Counted from the first letter of the stretch, positions 37,123-45,618 are shown. The stretch is DNA of 64,000 bases from Oceanobacillus sp. HTM 045 (GCA_009733745.1 WNWL01000003.1:558001-622000), one strand, 5' to 3'. Made by a program: numbers and translations. Notes: generated by a model from the letters alone, not told the origin.

Positions 37123-37700
37123 GCTGAAAACTCCTCCCGCCGGGCGTAGAGATGCTGCACCAGCGCGTGGCATGTGATGGTCTGCAGGTCCTCGGAGATC
37201 TGCATGTCGTCCACCGCGAAGTGGATCGGGTGATCCGCCAGCGCCTTCGCCCTGCCGCCGTCGAAGCCGAGGATGGCGAAGCTCTCCACCTCCATCCGTC
37301 GCGCCTGTTCCAGCAGGCGCAGGATGTTGGGCGAGTTGCCCGAGCCCGAGAAGGCGATCAGCACGTCGCCCTTCTCCGCCATCACCGCCAGTTGCGCCGC
37401 CAGCGCCGCCTCGTAGCCCTCGTCGTTGGCGAGGCAGGTCAGCTTGGCCGGGTTGTCGGTCAGCGCGTGGGTGCGGATGCCCTTCCCCACGGTCTTGGAG
37501 ACCGGGTAGAGGAAGTCGTTAGCGAGGTGGTTGGCGTTGCCCGCGCTGCCGCCATTACCGGCGAGGAACACCGTGCGCCGGGTGCGCCAGCAGCGGACCA
37601 GCGCGTCGCCCAGCGGCTCGACCATCGACCAGTCGGTCCCCGCCAGCACGGCGCCGAGCCGCGTTGCGTAGTCCCGGACCGTGTCGGCGGCACGATTCAT
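37119..37700 (-). CDS. gmhA: Phosphoheptose isomerase-like SIS protein
   Basis: 193 residues from ATG 37700. A single SIS domain: TVFLAGNGGSAGNANHLANDFLY near residue 43, THALTDNPAKLTCLANDEGYE (TxLxDN...A..ND) and VLIAFSGSGNSPNILRLLEQA. The C-terminal DDMQISEDLQTITCHALVQHL matches the GmhA pattern (E-D-xQ-x2-H). It converts sedoheptulose 7-phosphate to D-glycero-manno-heptose 7-phosphate, pointing to a seven-carbon precursor for this operon. Overlaps by 4 bases at both ends. Confidence 0.92.
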   Translation of the reverse strand: MNRAADTVRDYATRLGAVLAGTDWSMVEPLGDALVRCWRTRRTVFLAGNGGSAGNANHLANDFLYPVSKTVGKGIRTHALTDNPAKLTCLANDEGYEAALAAQLAVMAEKGDVLIAFSGSGNSPNILRLLEQARRMEVESFAILGFDGGRAKALADHPIHFAVDDMQISEDLQTITCHALVQHLYARREEFSA

Positions 37701-38635
37701 GCGATGCCCTTCGCCTGCATCCACTTCAGGTTATGGAAATGCGGCTCGTTCTTCAGCCGCCCGCCCTGGTACTCGGCGATGATCTCGCCGATGGCGTCCT
37801 TCACCGTCTTCTTCGGGGTGAAGCCGGTGGCCAGCAGCTTGTCGGAGTTGAGCCGGTAGGAGCGGGGGTCGTTGCTCTCCGTCACCTCGATCTCGGCCGG
37901 CATGAACTCGGTGACATGCTCGGCGATCTGCAGGATCGACATGTTCTCGAACCCGGCATTGTAGACGCCCGTCACATCCGGCCGGTCGAGCAGGAAGCAG
38001 TAAAGGTCGGTGATGTCGTCCATGTGGATGTTGGGCCGGGTCTGCTGCCCGCCGAACACCGTGATCTTGCCACTGTTGAGCGCGTGCATGGTCAGCAGGT
38101 TGACGCTGACATCCAGCCGCATCCGCGGCGAGACCCCGCAGACGGTGGCGGGGCGCACGATCTGCACCGCCATGTCGTCCATGTAGGAGAGCAGGATCCG
38201 CTCGGCGCACATCTTGGTCTTGTTGTACTCGGAGATCGGCAGCAGTTCGAGGTCCTCGGTGACCTGCTCCTCCTCCTTCACGCCGTAGACCGACCCGGAG
38301 GAGGCGTAGATGAACTGCCCCACGCCCGCGCGCACCGCCCGGTCCGCCAGCCGCATGGTGGCGAGGCAGCTCACCTCCCAGGTCAGCTTCGGGTTCAGGT
38401 CGCCGCAGGGGTCGTTGGCGATCGAGGCGAGGTGGATGATGGCGTCATAGCCCGAGAGGTCGATCCCGTCGGTCTCGCGCACGTCGCCCTGGATCACCCG
38501 CAGGTCGCCATGTTCCGGCAGGAAGTTGCCGAACCACATGGTGTCGAACGCCGTCACCTCGTGGCCCGCGTCGAGCAGCTTCGGCACCAGCACGGTGCCC
38601 TTGTAGCCGCAGGCTCCGGTGACGAACACGCGCAT
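37697..38635 (-). CDS. NAD-dependent nucleotide-sugar epimerase (first gene of the sugar operon)
   Basis: 312 residues from ATG 38635. Nucleotide loop VFVTGACGYKGTVLVPKLLDAGHEV, IIHLASIANDP, QFIYASSGSVYG and the active-site SEYNKTKMCAERIL (YxxxK intact). VRPATVCGVSPRMRLDVSVN and RPNIHMDDITDL complete an extended SDR of the UDP-glucose 4-epimerase/GDP-fucose-synthase kind. It begins the run of eleven minus-strand genes. Its promoter should lie in the 91-bp gap shared with the divergent glycosyltransferase. Confidence 0.9.
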   Translation of the reverse strand: MRVFVTGACGYKGTVLVPKLLDAGHEVTAFDTMWFGNFLPEHGDLRVIQGDVRETDGIDLSGYDAIIHLASIANDPCGDLNPKLTWEVSCLATMRLADRAVRAGVGQFIYASSGSVYGVKEEEQVTEDLELLPISEYNKTKMCAERILLSYMDDMAVQIVRPATVCGVSPRMRLDVSVNLLTMHALNSGKITVFGGQQTRPNIHMDDITDLYCFLLDRPDVTGVYNAGFENMSILQIAEHVTEFMPAEIEVTESNDPRSYRLNSDKLLATGFTPKKTVKDAIGEIIAEYQGGRLKNEPHFHNLKWMQAKGIA

Positions 38636-38726
38636 GGCTTCCTCCCAGTCCGGTGTCGCGGGGCCTAATATCAGCCGTTGCCCGGGGGGGCAATGATGGT
38701 TATCCCGCGCGGCGGAGGCGGATTCC

Positions 38727-40076
38727 ATGAGCGAAGCCAAAGACCCGAACGCCGAATTCCTGGCGCGCTACCAGAAGAAGCGCCGGCGCGGAATCCGCCG
38801 GGTGCAGAAATGGCTCGACCGGCTCGGCTGGCGGGTGGCGAAGCTGCTCTACACCCCGCTCGCCGCGCGGATGCGCCGGCAGGGCCGCTGCTTTCTCGTG
38901 ATCACCAACCCGAACCGCATCGGCCACCTCGCGGTGGAGCAGGACTGGTACTTCCGCAAGGTCGCGCTCGGCGAATTGCCGCGGCGGCGCCCGATGCTGA
39001 TCCTGCCGAAGGGCCGCGCCGCCAACGACGCGCTGCTGGCGCACTGGGCGAGGCATGTTGAGGTGGTCGAAAGCCCGCTCCGGCGCCGCCTGCTGCGCCC
39101 CTACATGGAATTCCCCGACCTGGTCGTGGACCTCGCGCCCAGCGCTGCCGGCGTGACCGAGCCCGCCGACTATCCCGGCCTGCTCGCCCGCTGGGGCGAC
39201 CGCCCGCCGATCATCTCGCTGACGCAGGAGGAGCGCGCCGCCGGCCGCGCGACGCTGGAGCGGATGGGCCTGCCGCCGGATGCGTGGTTCGTCTGCGTCC
39301 ACGCCCGCGAGGGCGGCTACTCGCCCAAGGACGAGTTCATGCACGCCCACCGCAACTCCGACATCGCCACCTGCGTCGAGGCGATGGAGGCCATCGTCGC
39401 CCGCGGCGGCTGGGCGATCCGGGTCGGCGACCCGACCATGACCCCGCTGGAGGAACGCCCCGGCATCGTCGACTACGCCAATTCGCCGCACCGCTCGCCG
39501 GAGATGGACATGTTCCTCTGCGCCGAGACGCGGCTCTTCCTCGGCAACACCTCCGGCCTCTGCATGGTGGCCACCGCCTTCGGGCGGCCGACGCTGCTGG
39601 TGAACATGACCCCCCACGGCGCCGGGCTGGGCATGGCGCCGGGCGACGTCGCGGTGCCGAAACTCCTGCGCGGGCCGGACGGGCAGCTTCTGCCGTTCCC
39701 CGAGATCTTCGCCGGCGACGCCAGCCACCTGCGCTTCGCCGAGTTGTTCCGCGAACGCGGTCTCGAAGTCGTCGACAACACGCCCGAGGAGATCCGCGAG
39801 GCGGTCGAGGAAGTGCTCGACCGGCAGGAGGGCCGCTTCGAGGAGACGGAGGCCGACCGCGCCCGCCAGCGCGCCTACCGCGCCCTGTTCCGCCCGGTGC
39901 ATTACTGCTCCCTGTCGGCGGCGAGCATCTCCACCACCTTCCTGCGCCGGCACGCCGCCCTGCTAGAAACGGCCCCGCTGGATATCGCCACGCCAGAAAT
40001 TGCCCCGCCCGACAGCCCGCAGGCCGCGCCGGAAGGCGGCCCCGCGTTGCGTCGGGGCCCCTCTGCCGCTATCTAG
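38727..40076 (+). CDS. TIGR04372-type glycosyltransferase
   Basis: 449 residues, with GGAGG upstream. Signature blocks of the family are visible: NRIGHLAVEQDWYFRK near residue 60, VHAREGGYSPKDEFMHAHRNSDIATCVEAMEAI near 195, GGWAIRVGDPTMTPL and DMFLCAETRLFLGNTSGL near 260. The last 60 residues are a low-complexity Pro/Ala tail. No signal or membrane segment. This family accompanies surface glycan genes. It is divergent from the sugar operon and probably attaches its product or a related sugar. accD begins 37 nt later. Confidence 0.85.
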   Translation: MSEAKDPNAEFLARYQKKRRRGIRRVQKWLDRLGWRVAKLLYTPLAARMRRQGRCFLVITNPNRIGHLAVEQDWYFRKVALGELPRRRPMLILPKGRAANDALLAHWARHVEVVESPLRRRLLRPYMEFPDLVVDLAPSAAGVTEPADYPGLLARWGDRPPIISLTQEERAAGRATLERMGLPPDAWFVCVHAREGGYSPKDEFMHAHRNSDIATCVEAMEAIVARGGWAIRVGDPTMTPLEERPGIVDYANSPHRSPEMDMFLCAETRLFLGNTSGLCMVATAFGRPTLLVNMTPHGAGLGMAPGDVAVPKLLRGPDGQLLPFPEIFAGDASHLRFAELFRERGLEVVDNTPEEIREAVEEVLDRQEGRFEETEADRARQRAYRALFRPVHYCSLSAASISTTFLRRHAALLETAPLDIATPEIAPPDSPQAAPEGGPALRRGPSAAI

Positions 40077-40113
40077 AGCGCAACCTGCGGCTCGGCCGCG
40101 CTAGGGACCGGAC

Positions 40114-41103
40114 ATGAACTGGATCACCGATTTCGTCACCCCCAAGGTGAAATCGCTCTTCTCCAAGCGCGAGATGCCGGAGAACCTCTGGGTCAAGTGC
40201 GAGAGCTGCTCCCAGATGCTGTTCCACCGCGAACTGGCGGAGAACCTCCAGGTCTGCCCGTCCTGCGGCTTCCACATGGCGATCATCCCGCGCGATCGGT
40301 TCCGCGGCCTGTTCGACGGCGGCGTCTTCGTCGAGATCGACGTGCCCGAGCCGCTGGCCGACCCGCTCCAGTTTCGCGACGAGAAGCGCTATTCCGACCG
40401 CATCCGCGACGCCCGGCGCAAGACCAACGAGAAGGACGCGATGCTGGTCGCCCACGGCCAGATCTTCGGTCTCAACACCGTCGCCGCGGCGATGGACTTC
40501 GCCTTCATGGGCGGCTCGATGGGCATGGGCGTCGGCAACGCGCTGCTGAAGGCCGCCGAGACGGCGGTCGCGCAGCACGCGCCGCTGGTCGTCTTCGCCT
40601 CCGCCGGCGGCGCGCGGATGCAGGAGGGGATTCTCTCCCTGATGCAGATGCCGCGCACGACCATCGCGGTCGAGATGGTGCACGAGCAGGGCCTGCCCTT
40701 CATCGTCGTGCTGACCAACCCGACCACCGGCGGCGTCACCGCCTCCTTCGCGATGCTGGGCGACGTGCACATCGCCGAGCCGGACGCGCTGATCTGCTTC
40801 GCCGGCCCGCGCGTGATCGAGCAGACCATCCGCGAGAAGCTGCCCGAGGGCTTCCAGCGCGCCGAGTACCTGCTCGACCACGGCATGATCGACCAGGTCA
40901 TCCCCCGCGGCCGCCAGCGGGAGGAACTGGGCCAGCTCCTGCGCCTCCTCCTGAAGGAGCCGCCGATGGTTCGCGCCGACCTGCCCGCGCCCGAGCCGGA
41001 GCCGGAAGCGGCGCCCGAGCCCGAGCCAGCCGAGGCCACGGACACGCAGCCCGAGCCCCCCTCGCCCGACGCGGTCGAGCCCGAGAAGGGGGCGCAGGCG
41101 TGA
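40114..41103 (+). CDS. accD: Acetyl-CoA carboxylase carboxyltransferase subunit beta
   Basis: 329 residues. With AccA it transfers CO2 from carboxybiotin to acetyl-CoA. The N-terminal four-Cys zinc ribbon WVKCESCSQ...LQVCPSCGFH is at about 27-50. The carboxylase core has FMGGSMGMGVGNALLKA, FASAGGARMQEGILSLMQM and NPTTGGVTASFAMLGD. A 45-residue acidic Pro/Glu tail (about 285-329) is unusual in composition but common in relatives. The stop overlaps the folC start (GTGA). Confidence 0.97.
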   Translation: MNWITDFVTPKVKSLFSKREMPENLWVKCESCSQMLFHRELAENLQVCPSCGFHMAIIPRDRFRGLFDGGVFVEIDVPEPLADPLQFRDEKRYSDRIRDARRKTNEKDAMLVAHGQIFGLNTVAAAMDFAFMGGSMGMGVGNALLKAAETAVAQHAPLVVFASAGGARMQEGILSLMQMPRTTIAVEMVHEQGLPFIVVLTNPTTGGVTASFAMLGDVHIAEPDALICFAGPRVIEQTIREKLPEGFQRAEYLLDHGMIDQVIPRGRQREELGQLLRLLLKEPPMVRADLPAPEPEPEAAPEPEPAEATDTQPEPPSPDAVEPEKGAQA

Positions 41104-42404
41104 GCCAGCCGGCCGCGCTGCCGCAGGCGGGCAGCGACCTGATCCTCGAGCGGCTGATGTCGCTCCATCCCAAGATCATCGACCTGGTGCTCGACCGGGT
41201 CTGGCGGCTGCTGGAGCGCACCGGCAACCCGCATCTCGCGCTGCCGCCGGTGGTCCACATCGCCGGGACCAACGGCAAGGGCTCGACCCTCGCCATGATC
41301 CGCGCCGGGATCGAGGGCGCCGGGCAGTCGGCGCACGCCTACACATCGCCGCATCTCGCCCGCTTCCACGAGCGGGTGCGGCTGGCGGGCGACCTGATCT
41401 CCGAGCCGGCGCTCGCCGCCCTGCTGGAGGAATGCGAGGCCGCCAATGGCGGCGAGCCGATCACCTTCTTCGAGATCACCACCGTCGCTGCCCTGCTCGC
41501 TTTCGCGCGGGCGGAGGCGGACTGGACCCTGCTGGAGGTCGGCCTCGGCGGGCGGCTCGACGCCACCAACGTCGTCGCCCGGCCCGCGCTCACGGTCATC
41601 ACCCCGGTCTCGATCGACCACCAGCAGTATCTCGGCGAGACGTTGGGCGAGATCGCCGCCGAAAAGGCCGGCATCCTCAAGCGGGGCGTGCCCTGCGTGG
41701 TCGCGCCCCAGCCAGACGCCGCCCGGGACGTGATCGAGGAGGTGGCTGCCCGCGTCGGCGCGCCGCTCCTGATCGGCGGGCAGGACTGGCAGGCGCGGAT
41801 GGAACGCGGCCGCCTGATCTTCGAGGACGGCAAGGGCCTGCTGGACCTCGACCCGCCGCGCCTGCCCGGCCCACACCAGGTGACCAACGCGGGCACCGCG
41901 CTGGCCGCGCTCCGCGTGCTCGGCTTCGGGGAGGAGGCCTGCCAGGCCGCGCTGACCCGCGCCGAATGGCCCGCCCGCATGCAGCGCCTGCGCAGCGGCC
42001 CGCTGGCCGATGCGGTGCCGGCCGAGAGCGAGCTCTGGCTCGACGGCGGCCACAACGCCGCCGCGGGCGAGGCGCTGGCCCTCGTGCTGGCCGAGATGGC
42101 GGCGAAGCGCGACGTGCCGGTGCGGCTGATCTGCGGGATGCTCGACACCAAGGACCCGGGCGGCTTCCTCCGCCCCCTCGCGCCCCATGTCGCGGGCGCG
42201 CAATGTGTCGCGATCCCCGACGCCGCGGCGACGCTGCCGGCGGAAACCCTCGCCGGCGCCGCCCGCGAGGCCGGAATCGAGGCGGCGGCGGCCGGTTCGG
42301 TGGAGGACGCCCTGGCGGAGACCCTCGCCACCCCCGGCCCCACCCGCATCCTGATCTGCGGCTCCCTTTACCTCGCCGGCCACGTCCTCAAGACGAACGG
42401 GTAG
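41100..42404 (+). CDS. folC: Dihydrofolate synthase / folylpolyglutamate synthase
   Basis: 434 residues from GTG 41100. Mur-ligase family: VVHIAGTNGKGSTLAMIRAGIE (ATP loop) near residue 50, YTSPHLARFHERVRL, LLEVGLGGRLDATNVV, TPVSIDHQQYLGETLGEIAAEKAGILK and the C-terminal WLDGGHNAAAGEAL near 318. It adds glutamate to dihydropteroate and folates. It is translationally coupled to accD, a pairing found in many proteobacteria. Confidence 0.96.
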   Translation: MSQPAALPQAGSDLILERLMSLHPKIIDLVLDRVWRLLERTGNPHLALPPVVHIAGTNGKGSTLAMIRAGIEGAGQSAHAYTSPHLARFHERVRLAGDLISEPALAALLEECEAANGGEPITFFEITTVAALLAFARAEADWTLLEVGLGGRLDATNVVARPALTVITPVSIDHQQYLGETLGEIAAEKAGILKRGVPCVVAPQPDAARDVIEEVAARVGAPLLIGGQDWQARMERGRLIFEDGKGLLDLDPPRLPGPHQVTNAGTALAALRVLGFGEEACQAALTRAEWPARMQRLRSGPLADAVPAESELWLDGGHNAAAGEALALVLAEMAAKRDVPVRLICGMLDTKDPGGFLRPLAPHVAGAQCVAIPDAAATLPAETLAGAAREAGIEAAAAGSVEDALAETLATPGPTRILICGSLYLAGHVLKTNG

Positions 42405-42420
42405 AGCGCCCCGAAGCTGT

Positions 42421-42577
42421 GCGCGAAGGGCCACGTCCGGCCCTGGACGGGCGTGGTGCTCGCGGGGGTTTCCTTGTTTTATGGCAGCCTGCCCTCCCAC
42501 CCTCGGAGCCATTTGCAGCGTCGCAAGACGCCCGGCCCCCGGGAGGGCCGGACGTGGCCCGGGCTGGTCGCCCGTGC
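42421..42577 (+). repeat. 157-bp GC-rich dispersed repeat, copy 3
   Basis: Runs from GCGCGAAGGGCCACGTCCGG to GGGCTGGTCGCCCG. Differences from copy 1 are paired: the first stem reads GTCCGGCCCTGGAC instead of GACCGGCCCTGGTC, a compensatory change that supports a folded RNA or DNA cruciform. The internal block here is TTGTTTTATGG. It lies between convergent folC and the DMT exporter gene. Confidence 0.8.
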
Positions 42578-42633
42578 TGCGGCTGATCTGTGCTGTCAAA
42601 ACCGGAAAACTGCAGGTGTGGCCGGCTATTCAC

Positions 42634-43581
42634 TCATCCCCGGCGCTCGTCCTCGCCCGCCGCCGATACATGCCGCGGCGCGACGGCGCCCGCGGGGCGG
42701 GACCGCACCCGCTCCCGGTGCCAGACATAGATGCCTGCGCCGACGATGATCGACGCGCCGATCATGGTCCAGAAATCCGGCACCTCGCCGAAGATGATGA
42801 AGCCGAAGGTCAGCGCCCAGCAGAACCCGGCGTAGTTGAACGGCGCCAGCGTCGACGCGGGAGCCTGCGACAGCGCGTAGACGAGGCACATGTGCCCGAC
42901 CAGCCCGATGCCGCCGAACCCCGCCATGATCAGCGCGTCCCACCCCTCCGGCGTGGTCCAGAAGAACGGCACCGCGAGGCTCGCCACGACCGCGCCGAAG
43001 CCGGTGGTGTAGATCAGCGTCGTCCAGATCGAATCGCCCCGGCCCAGCATCCGCGTCATGATCTGGAACATCGCCATGCAGGCCGCCGCGCCGAGCGTCA
43101 GCAGCGCCGCCGGCTGGAACACGTCGAGCCCGGGGCGGATGATGATCAGCGCGCCGCAGAGGCCCAGCACCACCGCCGTCCAGCGCCGCGGGCCGACCCG
43201 CTCCTTCAGGATCAGCGCTGCCAGCACCGTGATCAGCAGCGGCGCGACCTCGAACACCGCCACGCTCTCGGCCAGCGCCATGAAGTTGAGCGAGGTGAAG
43301 AAGAGCGAGGTGGCGAGGAACATGGTCATCGAGCGCGCAAGCTGGATACCCGGGTTCCTCGTGCGCAGCAGGCTCCGCAGCCGCGGCGCGAAGATCACCG
43401 CGAGGATCACCGTCTGCCCCATGTAGCGCGCCCAGACCACCTGCACCGTGTGGTGCCCCTCCACCAGGTGCTTCGCGCCGCTGTCCATGAACGTGAAGAT
43501 CATCATCGCGACGATCATCGCGACCATGCCCCGGGCTTCCGGCGCGAGGCGGGACTCGAAGGCATGAAGGGCGCGGGTCAT
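42634..43581 (-). CDS. DMT-superfamily (EamA) transporter
   Basis: 315 residues with ten predicted membrane segments in two EamA halves. The first starts at GMVAMIVAMMIFTFMDSGAKHLVEG and ends by about residue 150 (LGLCGALIIIRPG). The second spans about 155-290, with ALSQAPASTLAPFNYAGFCWALTFGFIIFGEVPD near 250. RYMGQTVIL and the xxRP end of TM5 are typical. Such proteins export metabolites; the substrate is unknown. It converges with folC over a dispersed repeat. Confidence 0.88.
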   Translation of the reverse strand: MTRALHAFESRLAPEARGMVAMIVAMMIFTFMDSGAKHLVEGHHTVQVVWARYMGQTVILAVIFAPRLRSLLRTRNPGIQLARSMTMFLATSLFFTSLNFMALAESVAVFEVAPLLITVLAALILKERVGPRRWTAVVLGLCGALIIIRPGLDVFQPAALLTLGAAACMAMFQIMTRMLGRGDSIWTTLIYTTGFGAVVASLAVPFFWTTPEGWDALIMAGFGGIGLVGHMCLVYALSQAPASTLAPFNYAGFCWALTFGFIIFGEVPDFWTMIGASIIVGAGIYVWHRERVRSRPAGAVAPRHVSAAGEDERRG

Positions 43582-43622
43582 TCAGGCTCCGTAGCCGCGG
43601 GGCCGCCGGCGGGCAAGGAAAG

Positions 43623-43661
43623 CAGGCAAGGCGGGCAGGCAAGGCGGGCAGGGTAGGCAGG
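43623..43661. repeat. 13-bp tandem repeat upstream of the EamA gene
   Basis: CAGGCAAGGCGGG occurs twice exactly (43623-43635, 43636-43648) and a third time degenerate. Similar GGCAAGG words lie just upstream. It sits 40-80 bp before the EamA ATG, within its likely promoter/leader, and could be a slippage-prone tract. Confidence 0.7.
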
Positions 43662-43755
43662 CAATAACTGACGGGGCCAGCATCGCCCATACCGCCCGCC
43701 GGGGCGAGTCCGGCGGCGGCAAGGCAGGTTTGCGCAGGTCTGCGCAGGTTCCAGA

Positions 43756-44424
43756 TCAGGCGGAAACGGTCTCCGGAAGCTTCGGCACCGCCACGCCGAT
43801 CATGCAGTCGCGGGTGACGAGACCGGCGAGATCGGCCTCGCTCCAGCCCTCCGTCCCCGCCGGGCGGGCCGGGACGACGATGTAGCGCATGTCGGCGGTG
43901 CTGTCGTGCACCCGCACCGTCACGCTGTCGGGCAGGTCCAGCCCGAACTCCGCCAGCACCCTGCGCGGCTCGATCACCGCGCGGGAGCGGTAGGCGCGGG
44001 TCTTGTACCAGTCCGGCGGCAGGCCGAGCAGGTTGCGCGGGTAGCAGGAGCAGAGCGTGCAGACGACGAGGTTGTGCACCGACGCGGTGTTCTCCACCGC
44101 CACCAGCTTCAGCCCGTCCATCGCGAAGCCCATCTCGGTGCAGGCGGCCGACCCGTCGGCTATGAGCCGCGCCCGGAACTCGGGGTCCGCCCAGGCGCGG
44201 GCCACCACCCGCGCGCCGTCGGCGGGCGAGCGGGCATCCATCGCCGCGACCTGAGCGGTGATCTCGGCCGGCGTGGCGATGCCCTTCTCGACCAGCAGCT
44301 CGCGGACCGCGATCTCCATGATCTGCCAGTGGGTCAGCGGGCCGTCATTGTCCTTCCGGTACGGATGCCCGGAGGGGCTCAGCCCGTCATGGTCGTGATC
44401 GTGGTCATGCCCGTCATGCGGCAT
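43756..44424 (-). CDS. Nitrile hydratase alpha / thiocyanate hydrolase gamma-type catalytic subunit
   Basis: 222 residues. The metal-binding claw VCTLCSCYPRNLLG is at 121-134 (Cys 122, 125, 127); two of these cysteines are oxidised in the mature family. The Thr after the first Cys is the cobalt-type form, not the Ser of iron-type enzymes. DWYKTRAYRSRAV follows, as in nitrile hydratase. A His/Asp-rich N-terminus (HDGHDHDHDHDG) may help metal loading. The beta partner is encoded as two separate upstream genes. The substrate (a nitrile, thiocyanate or other) is not decided by sequence. Confidence 0.92.
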   Translation of the reverse strand: MPHDGHDHDHDHDGLSPSGHPYRKDNDGPLTHWQIMEIAVRELLVEKGIATPAEITAQVAAMDARSPADGARVVARAWADPEFRARLIADGSAACTEMGFAMDGLKLVAVENTASVHNLVVCTLCSCYPRNLLGLPPDWYKTRAYRSRAVIEPRRVLAEFGLDLPDSVTVRVHDSTADMRYIVVPARPAGTEGWSEADLAGLVTRDCMIGVAVPKLPETVSA

Positions 44425-44749
44425 CGAGGATTTCCCGGTCGATCAGGTCGATCAGGTCCATCAGCCGTTCGCGCACCCGCGCCAGCACCGCGTCGTCGCG
44501 GATGGCCGGGAAGAAGGCGCGCAGAGTCTCCATGTCGGTCAGCTCCTCCACGCAGCCGCGGAAGGCGCGGATCTCCTCCGGCCCGGCGCTCTCCAGGTTG
44601 ACCCGGTTCTCGCCCTGCTCCAGGCCCTCGCGGAAGGCGACAAGCCAGTCCGCCTCCCCGAGCCGCCCGATCGCATAGCGCACAACGCTGCGGCAGAGCC
44701 AACCTGCCGCGCCCCAGACAACGCCCTTCCTAACCGCGATGACACCCAT
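44414..44749 (-). CDS. Unrecognised 111-residue protein in the nitrile hydratase-family operon
   Basis: ATG 44749 with AGGGGCAG upstream; it begins 6 nt after the beta C-half gene and overlaps the catalytic subunit gene by 11 bases, so it is clearly within the operon. The protein opens with a mildly hydrophobic GVVWGAAGWLCRSVVRYAIG and continues as acidic helices (LEQGENRVNLESAGPEEIRAF, RDDAVLARVRERLMDLIDLID). I do not recognise it. It does not look like the known P14K-type activators. A metallochaperone or assembly factor is possible from position only. Confidence 0.7.
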   Translation of the reverse strand: MGVIAVRKGVVWGAAGWLCRSVVRYAIGRLGEADWLVAFREGLEQGENRVNLESAGPEEIRAFRGCVEELTDMETLRAFFPAIRDDAVLARVRERLMDLIDLIDREILDAA

Positions 44750-44755
44750 CTGCCC

Positions 44756-45100
44756 CTATCCCTCGGCTGCCTCGAGCCAGTGTTCGAAGATCTCCGCATC
44801 GAGCGTATCCTCGCCGCGCTCGGCGCGTTCCCCCCAGATTTCTTTCATTGTGAACCGCACACGGTAGAGCGCACGTGGCGGTAGACCGCTGCGATGGAAC
44901 GCCAATTCCTCCGGGTTCGCAAAATCGCCGCAGATCCGCTCCACCCTGCCGACCCGGCCACGCAGGTACCACGGCGTGCGGATATGCCCCGGCGCGTGCC
45001 CGGTGGCAACCCGAACCGCGTCGCCCGGCGCGAAACGCGGCGCCGCCGACGGGTAGGGCGGCGGGAAGGCGGGCGGGTCCACATGCGGCAGGCTGGTCAT
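44756..45100 (-). CDS. Nitrile hydratase beta C-terminal half (thiocyanate hydrolase-like small subunit)
   Basis: 114 residues. After a Pro-rich lead the SH3-like barrel reads PRFAPGDAVRVATGHAPGHIRTPWYLRGRVGRVERI and then LYRVRFTMKEIWGERAERG, matching the C-terminal half of nitrile hydratase beta (FxxGDxVR...GHxRxxxYxRGxxGxV...YxVRFxxxELWG). The N-terminal half is missing from this protein and is found in the gene at 45615-46001. Such splitting is known in thiocyanate hydrolase and toyocamycin nitrile hydratase. ATG 45100 lies 14 nt after the cupin gene. Confidence 0.88.
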   Translation of the reverse strand: MTSLPHVDPPAFPPPYPSAAPRFAPGDAVRVATGHAPGHIRTPWYLRGRVGRVERICGDFANPEELAFHRSGLPPRALYRVRFTMKEIWGERAERGEDTLDAEIFEHWLEAAEG

Positions 45101-45114
45101 CGTCACATGTCCCG

Positions 45115-45618
45115 TCACATGCCCGGCGGGCGGGTCTTGGCGAAGAAGTCGAACGGCGCCAGCGCGTCGAGCGGCACCTGCTGCACCCCGGTCCGCGAGC
45201 GGCAGAGCCGCACGTTGTCGTCGGGGAAGTCCACCACCTCGGTCTGCGCCGTCTGCCCGCCCATCAGGCAGACCAGCGGCTCCGTGCCCGCGTTCGTCAC
45301 CTGGTGGGCCGGCCCGCCCGGCCAGAAGGCGACGAAGCCGCCGGGGCCGAGCACATGGGTCTCCTCGCCCAGCCGCACCGTCGCCTCGCCGGCGACGACG
45401 AAGGTCCACTCCTCCTCGTTCATGTGGGCGTGGGCCGGGAAGGCGCTCTTGCCCGGCGCCACGGTGACGAGGTTGACCCCGGTGCGCATCAGCCCGGTCA
45501 GCCGCGCCAGCGAGACCATGTGCACCTCGGTGTTCTCGCCCAGCGGGTGCTCGTAGCGGAACGCCATCGACGCCAGTTCGTCCCCGGTCCAGACCGTCTT
45601 CGGCGCGGGCGCGCTCAT
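45115..45618 (-). CDS. Cupin-domain protein within the split nitrile hydratase-family operon
   Basis: 167 residues, one cupin barrel. The metal motif is HAHMNEEEWTFVVAGEATVRLG (HxH...E) near residue 70, and the second His is in GGPAHQVTNAG near 105. The N-terminus MSAPAPKTVWTGDELAS and the C-terminal DFFAKTRPPGM flank it. Its ATG overlaps the TGA of the beta N-half gene, so it is co-translated. A role in metal delivery, substrate supply or product handling is possible; none is shown. Confidence 0.85.
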   Translation of the reverse strand: MSAPAPKTVWTGDELASMAFRYEHPLGENTEVHMVSLARLTGLMRTGVNLVTVAPGKSAFPAHAHMNEEEWTFVVAGEATVRLGEETHVLGPGGFVAFWPGGPAHQVTNAGTEPLVCLMGGQTAQTEVVDFPDDNVRLCRSRTGVQQVPLDALAPFDFFAKTRPPGM

